A DNA stretch of 19,554 bases from Methanolinea sp. SDB (GTDB lineage Archaea > Halobacteriota > Methanomicrobia > Methanomicrobiales > Methanospirillaceae): NCBI GenBank assembly GCA_001412335.1, contig LKUF01000194.1, forward strand, positions 1 through 19,554, read 5' to 3'. This document shows positions 14,503-19,554 of the stretch, one piece after another. How positions within the stretch are numbered: position 1 is the first letter of the stretch; the number at the start of each line of letters is the position of its first letter. The notes under the pieces are model-generated. The model did not search any database and was not told the DNA's origin. It was given only the letters and a program-made list of their open reading frames with translations. The position numbers and the translations under genes are program-made.

Positions 14503-15189
14503 ATGCAATTATTGGTCAGCCCGAGGGACATTGAGGAAGCAAAGCGATCTCTTGCCGCTGATATCGTTGATGTGAAAAAACCGGACGAGGGCTCGCTCGG
14601 TGCAAACTTCCCCTGGGTCATCAGGGCGATCAAGAACCTCTCCACCAAACCGGTCAGTGCTGCCATCGGAGATTATGATTTTAAACCAGGCGGTGCATCT
14701 CTTGCAGCATACGGAGCTGCGCATGCCGGGGCTGATTATATCAAGATAGGGCTGAAGTTTGACGGGGCCGAACGTGCCGCAGAAGTTATTCGAAACGTCG
14801 TGAAAGCTGTCAAGATGGATTTTCCCGAGAAATACGTGGTTATTGCGGCATACTCGGATCATGACCGTCTCGACACCATATCGCCGTTCGAGATCACGCC
14901 GCTTGCGGCGGCTGCCGGTGCAGACGTGGCGATGATTGATACGGGAATGAAAGATGGCAAAAGCACATTTGAATTCATGACCGAAGCTGATCTTGTCGAA
15001 TTTACACGGATGAACAGGGAAGCGGGTCTGAAGACTGCCCTCGCCGGTTCCCTGAAGTTCGAGGATATCGAGACCCTGAAGCGTATTGATCCCGATATCA
15101 TCGGGGTCCGGGGAATGGTCTGCGGCGGAGACCGGGAATCGTCGATCAGGGAAGATCTCGTTGCCAGGCTGGTAGGGATGGTGCATTAA
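14503..15189 (+). CDS. mfnB: (5-formylfuran-3-yl)methyl phosphate synthase (methanofuran synthesis)
   Basis: A 228-residue TIM-barrel enzyme (DUF556, MJ1099 family) that makes 4-(hydroxymethyl)-2-furaldehyde phosphate from two glyceraldehyde-3-phosphate molecules, the first step to the furan ring of methanofuran, the CO2-accepting cofactor of methanogenesis. The family blocks DVKKPDEGSLGANFPWVI (23-40), YIKIGL (79-84), IAAYSDHDR (114-122) and MIDTGMKDGKS (144-154) are intact. Lys25 and Lys81 look like the two essential lysines of the M. jannaschii enzyme, and Asp146 or Asp151 the catalytic acid. The frame is open upstream to 14440, but those 21 residues overlap the divergent gene and the TATA box, so the start at 14503 is preferred. 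guaB follows 5 bases after the stop. Confidence 0.95.
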   Translation: MQLLVSPRDIEEAKRSLAADIVDVKKPDEGSLGANFPWVIRAIKNLSTKPVSAAIGDYDFKPGGASLAAYGAAHAGADYIKIGLKFDGAERAAEVIRNVVKAVKMDFPEKYVVIAAYSDHDRLDTISPFEITPLAAAAGADVAMIDTGMKDGKSTFEFMTEADLVEFTRMNREAGLKTALAGSLKFEDIETLKRIDPDIIGVRGMVCGGDRESSIREDLVARLVGMVH

Positions 15190-15194
15190 GACAT

Positions 15195-16661
15195 ATGTTT
15201 ATCGAAAAGCTGCAGGCACCGCTGGCACTCACGTTTGATGATGTCCTGCTCGAGCCTGCGGAATCACGCATTGAGCCGAACCAGGCCAATATCTCAAGCC
15301 GTTTTACGCGGAACATTCCACTGGAGATACCCCTGGTCAGTTCTGCCATGGACACCGTGACCGAGTCAGAGATGGCCGTCGCGCTTGCCCGCGAAGGCGG
15401 CATCGGCGTCATCCACCGGAACATGTCCCCAGAAGAGGAGATGGTCGAGATCCGGCACGTGAAACAGGCTGAAGAACTCATCGAACGGAAGGTCCTCTCT
15501 GTCGGCCCCGACACCAGCGTGTCAGACGTGGAGCGCCTGATGAACGAGCATGGGATCGGCGGTGTCCCGGTGATCAAAGGCAAAAAGATCATCGGGATAG
15601 TGAGCCGTCGCGATGTCAGGGGGATCGCATCACGCATGGGTGCTGAAAGCGTCAAGGCGATAATGACAAAGAAGCCGATCACCGCCGGTGAGGACATAAC
15701 CATGGAGCAGGCGCTCGAGGTGATGTACACCAACAAGGTGGAGCGGCTTCCGGTCACCGACGGTTCAGGCAACCTCGTTGGTATCATCACCATGCAGGAC
15801 ATCCTCGAGAAACGCCAGTATCCCAATGCCACGCGTGACAGGTCAGGCAAGCTCCGGGTAGCCGCGGCAGTCGGGCCCTTTGATTTCGACCGTGCGGTGA
15901 AGCTGGACGAATGCGGGGCAGACGCCCTGGTCGTCGACTGCGCTCACGGACACAACATGAATGTCGTGAAATCGGTACGGGAGATCAGGGGAAGCGTGAA
16001 GGCCGAGGTGATCGCGGGAAACATCGCCACTGGAAAGGCGGCTGAAGCCCTCCTGGATACCGTCGATGGCCTGAAGGTCGGGATAGGGCCCGGATCCATC
16101 TGCACCACGAGGATTGTAGCAGGTGTCGGCGTGCCCCAGATCACGGCCATCGCGAACGTCGCCGAGGTCGTGAGGGATACGGGGGTGACTGTGATCGCCG
16201 ACGGCGGTGTCAGGTTCTCAGGAGACGTTGCCAAGGCCATCGCCGCCGGTGCGGACTGCGTGATGATGGGAAGCCTCTTTGCAGGGACCGACGAGTCACC
16301 GGGACGGGTCATCACCATGAAGGGGAGACGCTACAAGCAGTACCGCGGAATGGGTTCACTCGGGGTCATGAGCGGCGGCGTCTCAAGCGACCGGTACTTC
16401 CAGAGGAAGGAGATCGGGAAGACAAAGTTCGTGCCAGAGGGCGTCGAAGGCGTGACACCCTATGTTGGAAGGGTCTCGGATGTGATCTACCAGCTCGTCG
16501 GCGGGCTCAAGTCATCGATGGGATACACGGGGTCTGCAAACATCCGGGAGATGCACGAGAAGACCCGGTTCGTCAGGATCACGAATGCAGGTGTCGCAGA
16601 GAGCCACCCGCACAACATCCTGATAACCGACGAAGCCCCCAACTACCGGATATCCGAATAA
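15195..16661 (+). CDS. guaB: Inosine-5'-monophosphate dehydrogenase
   Basis: A 488-residue TIM-barrel enzyme that oxidises IMP to XMP with NAD+, the committed step of GTP synthesis. The catalytic loop is GIGPGSICTTR (297-306) with nucleophile Cys303. The NAD/IMP-binding regions include VDCAHGHN (247-254), ADGG, and the flap region with KGRRYKQYRGMGSLGVM. Two CBS domains (about 98-150 and 155-208) are inserted in the barrel and may sense adenine or guanine nucleotides. Length and parts are standard. It starts 5 bases after mfnB, so the two are probably cotranscribed, linking cofactor and purine synthesis. A run of T residues (16670-16675) right after the stop may terminate the operon. Confidence 0.97.
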   Translation: MFIEKLQAPLALTFDDVLLEPAESRIEPNQANISSRFTRNIPLEIPLVSSAMDTVTESEMAVALAREGGIGVIHRNMSPEEEMVEIRHVKQAEELIERKVLSVGPDTSVSDVERLMNEHGIGGVPVIKGKKIIGIVSRRDVRGIASRMGAESVKAIMTKKPITAGEDITMEQALEVMYTNKVERLPVTDGSGNLVGIITMQDILEKRQYPNATRDRSGKLRVAAAVGPFDFDRAVKLDECGADALVVDCAHGHNMNVVKSVREIRGSVKAEVIAGNIATGKAAEALLDTVDGLKVGIGPGSICTTRIVAGVGVPQITAIANVAEVVRDTGVTVIADGGVRFSGDVAKAIAAGADCVMMGSLFAGTDESPGRVITMKGRRYKQYRGMGSLGVMSGGVSSDRYFQRKEIGKTKFVPEGVEGVTPYVGRVSDVIYQLVGGLKSSMGYTGSANIREMHEKTRFVRITNAGVAESHPHNILITDEAPNYRISE

Positions 16662-16669
16662 AAACATCA

Positions 16670-16675
16670 TTTTTT
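16670..16675 (+). terminator. T-run terminator after guaB
   Basis: Six consecutive T residues follow the guaB stop by 8 bases, typical of archaeal termination. A small hairpin (TCCCG/CGGGA, 16681-16697) follows. Confidence 0.45.
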
Positions 16676-16751
16676 GCATCTCCCGGCAATATCGGGATGT
16701 GATGTTCCGCATTCAATACATTTAGATTGGGTGCTGTCGCATCTACCAACC

Positions 16752-16892
16752 ATGTCTTTTCAATGTGGGGATAAACCCGGGATCGGGAGGTACCGGTGCC
16801 GGAAATGCTTTGCGATCATTGAACTGGATGAGGAATCAGACGAGTTGCCTCCGTGCCCGAAGTGCGGTGACTGCCACTGGGACAGGATCTGA
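16752..16892 (+). CDS. Small zinc-ribbon protein
   Basis: A 46-residue protein consisting of little more than a zinc ribbon: one pair is YRCRKC (15-20) and the other CPKC (36-39), with GIGRY before and LPPCPKCGDCHW after. The pattern matches stand-alone zinc ribbons of the DUF1451-like type (G-x-Y-x-C-x2-C ... LPPCPKC). An extra Cys (Cys5) and Cys42 could add flexibility. The role is unknown; such proteins often serve in nucleic-acid or protein contacts. The start at 16752 was chosen over an ORF start at 16674 because the extra N-terminal residues do not look like the family and overlap the guaB terminator. A TATA-like TACATTTAG about 30 bases upstream fits a leaderless transcript. Confidence 0.78.
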   Translation: MSFQCGDKPGIGRYRCRKCFAIIELDEESDELPPCPKCGDCHWDRI

Positions 16893-16990
16893 TCCCGGTT
16901 TTTTGGTTTATCGGCCTTTAACCGTCACATATCACATCTTCGTTCATGTATCAATCAACCGCATCCACACCAGATCCCGGATCTCAACAC

Positions 16991-17000
16991 CTATATATAT
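16991..17000 (+). promoter_or_regulatory. TATA box of the COG1777 regulator operon
   Basis: CTATATATAT lies about 30 bases before the ATG at 17026. It puts the expected start of transcription at or very near the start codon, with no room for a leader. Confidence 0.65.
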
Positions 17001-17006
17001 GAAAAA

Positions 17007-17020
17007 ACCTAACATTAGGT
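17007..17020 (+). promoter_or_regulatory. Perfect palindrome, probable autoregulatory operator
   Basis: ACCTAA-CA-TTAGGT is a perfect 6-base inverted repeat between the TATA box and the start codon. A further CTAA (17023-17026) follows, so three CTAA/TTAG half-sites occur in 18 bases. A repressor here would cover the transcription start. Its half-site resembles the CTAAC half of the hsp20 repeat at 2209. Likely binder: the regulator encoded immediately downstream. Confidence 0.55.
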
Positions 17021-17025
17021 AACTA

Positions 17026-17649
17026 ATGCTTGATCAGGTTGAGGTCGCAAGAATCCTGGATATCCTCGGAAACCGTAACCGGAGGAGAATCATCGAACTC
17101 CTCCGGCAGAAACCCTGTTTTGTCACCGAGATCTCCGACAGGCTCGTGCTCTCCCCGAAAGCAGTGATAGAACACCTCCAGATGATGGAGCGTGAAGAAT
17201 TACTCTCGTTCCGGCTCGATGACCGGAGGCGGAAGTATTACTACCTTGCCCGGGATATCAACGTGATGGTCACCCTCGAAAAACACCCGGACGAGGATCA
17301 GATCGGCAACGATTCCGACAACCTGCTCCGGTTCAGGCATTCGCTTCAGACGCTCCAGAAACTGCTTGATGTGAGGGATGACATGGTCAGGAACCTCAAA
17401 AACCTCGATAACGATATCGAGAACCGGATCAAGGAGATAATAAGCAGGGGAAGAGAGATCCTGGATGATGATGCCAGCATCGATATCTCGATTGCCCTTG
17501 CCCACTGCCCGCTCTCGGCAGACGAGATACACGAATTGACGGGTCTTCCCCGGGAAACCGTTTGCAGGGATCTCCAGAGACTGGAAGATCGGCAGGTCGT
17601 GAAGAACGAAGGAAAAATCTACAGGTTATGTGGTAATCATGCCGGATAA
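17026..17649 (+). CDS. ArsR-type winged-helix regulator, COG1777 (HSR1-like)
   Basis: A 207-residue DNA-binding regulator. Residues 5-78 form an ArsR-type winged helix, with ILGNRNRRRIIELL (12-25), the recognition-helix region SPKAVIEHLQMM (43-54) and a wing ending RRRKYYYL. A charged, probably coiled-coil stretch (about 96-145) should mediate dimerisation. A second helix-turn-helix-like segment (about 155-200) follows: ADEIHELTGLPRETVCRDLQRLE. This layout matches COG1777, the group of A. fulgidus HSR1 (AF1298), a heat-shock regulator found upstream of an Hsp20 gene. No Cys pair typical of metal-sensing ArsR proteins is seen. The start codon is close to the TATA box, so translation is leaderless. 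It overlaps the sHSP-like gene by 11 bases. Confidence 0.88.
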   Translation: MLDQVEVARILDILGNRNRRRIIELLRQKPCFVTEISDRLVLSPKAVIEHLQMMEREELLSFRLDDRRRKYYYLARDINVMVTLEKHPDEDQIGNDSDNLLRFRHSLQTLQKLLDVRDDMVRNLKNLDNDIENRIKEIISRGREILDDDASIDISIALAHCPLSADEIHELTGLPRETVCRDLQRLEDRQVVKNEGKIYRLCGNHAG

Positions 17650-18055
17650 TCCCTACGATGACTTCCTGCAGGACCTTGCCCGTATGGTGGAGGAGATCAT
17701 ACAGAATATGCCCCTGCAGGACGAGACGCGGTTCATCGGCTGCACAATCATCACAGGGAACCAGTCAGGTACACCGCATGTCATCCGTATCGATACCAGC
17801 CGGTTGCAAGACCTGGAATACGAGATGATCGAGGGCGATGATCGCGTCTTTATAACCGGTGCAATTCCCCCGGGTATCACCTCCGCTGTTTACACCGATA
17901 TCCAGGCAGAGAAGATTGCGATAATTGCAGGTGAGAGACGGACCGAGATCGATCCCCCGTGCCGCATCGATATACTCGAGAGCTTCTACCAGGTGAAAAA
18001 CGGCATCATCGATATCGTGTTGAAAAAAGAACGCAGGAAAGCGGTTCCCCGGTAG
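17639..18055 (+). CDS. Divergent small heat shock (alpha-crystallin-like) protein
   Basis: A 138-residue protein with a helical N-terminus (about 5-25) and a beta-rich second half that follows the alpha-crystallin layout. VFITGAIPPGI (70-80) corresponds to the usual V-x-V-x-A-x-L-P-G-V. KIAIIAGER (92-100) follows, and NGIIDIVLKK (121-130) matches the closing NGVLEVRLKK strand. The loop between the last two strands is shorter than in canonical Hsp20, and the C-terminal IxI motif is absent, so large oligomers are less likely. It overlaps the upstream regulator by 11 bases and should be co-expressed with it. The ATG at 17639 is preferred to the GTG at 17630, which adds only three residues. A hairpin follows the stop. 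Confidence 0.75.
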   Translation: MPDNPYDDFLQDLARMVEEIIQNMPLQDETRFIGCTIITGNQSGTPHVIRIDTSRLQDLEYEMIEGDDRVFITGAIPPGITSAVYTDIQAEKIAIIAGERRTEIDPPCRIDILESFYQVKNGIIDIVLKKERRKAVPR

Positions 18056-18057
18056 TC

Positions 18058-18076
18058 GGCAGGGGTTTTTCCCGCC
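18058..18076 (+). terminator. Hairpin after the regulator operon
   Basis: GGC-A-GGG pairs with CCC-GCC around a GTTTTT loop, directly after the stop and between two convergent genes. A T-rich tail (TTCTCTTTT) follows. It may stop transcription of the plus-strand operon. Confidence 0.45.
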
Positions 18077-18084
18077 TTCTCTTT

Positions 18085-19344
18085 TCAGACAGCGTCCCGT
18101 GCAAGGGGACAGGTCATGCAGTGGCTCCCTCCGCGTCCCCTGGAGAGCTCGGATCCCTCAATCTCCAGGACCTCGATCCCCGCCTTTCTGAGATTCCTGT
18201 TTGTCGATGTGTTCCTGTTGTAGGCGACCACCTTTCCCGGACTGACTGCAAGGAGGTTGTTCCCGTCATCCCACTGTTCCCGTGCAGCCTCGTACTCATC
18301 TCCACCGGTGGGGATCACTTCGAGGCGATCGAGTCCGAGCGCCTCGGCCACGGTTGCAAGGAAATCCTCCTCCCGCCTCAACTCGACGAGCGCATCACCC
18401 TCCCCGGGCACGATGCTGTACGTCTCCATCCTTTCAACAACAGGCGGATAGACTGTCGCCTTATCCACATCAATCATGGAAAAGACCGTATCAAGATGCA
18501 TATGTGCCCTGTTCCGTGCCATCCGGGCGACAATAACCCGATCCGCCGCCCCGTGGGAGAAGAGCTCACCTGCGACAATCTCGATCATCCGTGAGCTGGT
18601 GCGCTCGCTCATCGCCATGATCACGGTCGAGTTCCCGACAGGCATGATGTCGCCCCCCTCCATGGACGCCCGCTCCGACTCGACCAGTTCAAATCTCCCA
18701 TCGCTCTCACGCCTCGGGTACCAGACCGAGAAGTCGGCACCGGAAAAGAGGGGGGAGAACCGGTACACCGCTGCGAGGTTGATAGTCTCCAGGCGCCGGG
18801 GAGGCCAGAACATCGGGTTGATAGTGAACCCCCCGAATATCCAGGACGACGAGTCGCGGGTATACAGGGTGTTTGGAAGAGGCGGCAGTATGAAACTGTC
18901 AGGCCCGGACGCCGCAAGCGTCAGGGAGTGCTTCGAGAGCCAGTCACTCTCAAGGCATCCGCTCTCTCTCTTTGTCAGGCCGCCAATGAGATGACGCGCA
19001 AGCGTTGCAGGATCCATGTCCAGCAGGCACTCCTGCAACTGGGGAACTGCAGACAGGCCGACAGTCATCGCATGTATCACCCGTTCCACGACGACACGGC
19101 GTGCCTTGCCTGAGGACAGGGCTTCTTTTAAGAGTTCCTGCAGGTAATAGACCCGAACTCCCTCCTCTTTTAAAATTTCCACGAAGGCATCGTGCTCCTG
19201 GACTGCCCTGTCGACCCACAGGAGTTCGTCAAAGAGCAGTTGTTCATGGTTTTTCGGTGTGAGACGGCGAAGGGCAAGGTCAGGGCGGTGGACCATGACC
19301 TTCCGGAGCCGTCCCGTCTCGGAGTATACGCCAAACCTGCTCAT
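18085..19344 (-). CDS. arcA: Arginine deiminase
   Basis: A 419-residue enzyme that hydrolyses arginine to citrulline and ammonia, the first step of the arginine deiminase pathway. All catalytic residues of the family are visible: Asp164 (LYTRD), Glu229 (MEGGD), His283 and Asp285 (HLDT), and the nucleophile Cys409 in GGSHCMTCPLARD. Flanking blocks WIFGGFTINP and NRNTSTNRNLRK also fit, and the spacing resembles that of Pseudomonas ADI (166, 224, 278, 280, 406). No signal peptide, so cytosolic. The ATG at 19344 is chosen because it overlaps the carbamate kinase stop as TGATG; a GTG one codon earlier is also possible. It is convergent with the sHSP-like gene. The partner ornithine carbamoyltransferase is not in the window. 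Confidence 0.95.
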   Translation of the reverse strand: MSRFGVYSETGRLRKVMVHRPDLALRRLTPKNHEQLLFDELLWVDRAVQEHDAFVEILKEEGVRVYYLQELLKEALSSGKARRVVVERVIHAMTVGLSAVPQLQECLLDMDPATLARHLIGGLTKRESGCLESDWLSKHSLTLAASGPDSFILPPLPNTLYTRDSSSWIFGGFTINPMFWPPRRLETINLAAVYRFSPLFSGADFSVWYPRRESDGRFELVESERASMEGGDIMPVGNSTVIMAMSERTSSRMIEIVAGELFSHGAADRVIVARMARNRAHMHLDTVFSMIDVDKATVYPPVVERMETYSIVPGEGDALVELRREEDFLATVAEALGLDRLEVIPTGGDEYEAAREQWDDGNNLLAVSPGKVVAYNRNTSTNRNLRKAGIEVLEIEGSELSRGRGGSHCMTCPLARDAV

Positions 19345-19554
19345 CACGCATCAAACCCAGATGGATGGTCGGGTACTATATGCGTCCCGGTGCTCCCGGA
19401 AATAATCATCGCTATCTCTGAAAGGGCTCCAATCGCAGCACGGTTGCCCGTCTCTCTCACAAACCTGCATGCGGCCTCGACCTTGGGGCCCATCGACCCC
19501 GCAGGAAACTCATGGCGCGAGATCTCTTCAGGCGTTGCCCGTGAGATGAGACTC
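19344..19554 (-). CDS. arcC: Carbamate kinase, C-terminal part (runs off the window)
   Basis: The last 69 residues of a protein continuing beyond the right edge of the window. It shows the carbamate kinase C-terminal signature: ATPEEISRHEFPAGSMGPKVEAACRF, followed by NRAAIGALSEIAMIISGSTGTHIV. GSMGPKVEA and the closing G-T-x-I-V are hallmarks of the family (carbamoyl phosphate + ADP to carbamate + ATP). The stop TGA overlaps the ATG of arcA (TGATG), so arcC is upstream of arcA in one transcript with coupled translation. Only the end is seen, so the start, length and active site cannot be checked. Confidence 0.88.
   Translation of the reverse strand, partial: SLISRATPEEISRHEFPAGSMGPKVEAACRFVRETGNRAAIGALSEIAMIISGSTGTHIVPDHPSGFDA

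Noticed and set aside
15146..15850. 234-residue minus-strand open frame
   Set aside because: Antisense to the end of mfnB and the start of guaB; Ser/Met/Arg-rich shadow.
17959..18594. 211-residue plus-strand open frame
   Set aside because: Antisense to arcA and overlapping the sHSP-like gene; no motif.
1..19554. tRNA, rRNA, CRISPR or insertion-sequence content
   Set aside because: No T-loop-like GGTTCGAATC, no repeat-spacer series, no terminal inverted repeats with a transposase, and no rRNA-like block was found by eye.

Overview
The window reads as a stretch of a methanogenic archaeal chromosome, most likely order Methanomicrobiales. A methanofuran-biosynthesis gene (mfnB) marks it as a methanogen. 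The archaeal-type ValRS and YchF, the archaea-specific families DUF371, COG1326, COG1411 and COG1777, the TATA-box promoters and several probable leaderless starts all agree. The order-level placement comes from the overall look of the proteins, not from a search. Genes are densely packed on both strands. No rRNA, tRNA, CRISPR array, transposase or phage gene was found.

Layout. 1-2150: a DUF371 protein and a zinc-finger COG1326 protein are divergent; a small thioredoxin-like protein and a membrane-anchored FKBP-like protein follow on the minus strand. 2189-3577: an Hsp20 gene with a strong TATA box and a heat-shock-type inverted repeat, then a CBS plus ParB-like protein. 3574-5745: a nucleotide-sugar pyrophosphorylase (minus) and a membrane protein of unknown function (plus). 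5746-6237: the only long gap, with a candidate structured RNA and a 16-bp perfect palindrome. 6238-9276: a small unknown protein and YchF (minus), divergent from a pyruvate-kinase C-domain protein coupled to a six-helix membrane protein. 9286-13220: a DUF92 membrane protein (minus) and valS (plus). 13177-16661: tmk and a HisA-like gene (minus), divergent from mfnB-guaB (plus). 16752-18055: a 46-residue zinc ribbon, then a COG1777 ArsR-type regulator overlapping a divergent small heat shock-like gene. 18085-19554: arginine deiminase overlapped by the 3' end of a carbamate kinase gene (minus).

How genes connect. The most interesting theme is a probable heat-shock circuit. The COG1777 regulator and its sHSP-like partner resemble the Archaeoglobus fulgidus HSR1 (AF1298)-Hsp20 arrangement. 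The hsp20 gene about 15 kb away carries CTAAC-N5-GGTAG just after its TATA box, one base from the HSR1 consensus CTAAC-N5-GTTAG. The regulator's own promoter has a perfect ACCTAA-CA-TTAGGT palindrome between its TATA box and start codon. A second theme is arginine catabolism: arcC and arcA overlap by one base (TGATG) and would give a methanogen a route from citrulline-derived carbamoyl phosphate to ATP. A third is core biosynthesis: methanofuran (mfnB), GTP (guaB), dTTP (tmk) and protein synthesis (valS).

All identifications rest on motif recognition by eye. Promoter and RNA calls are weaker than the protein calls.
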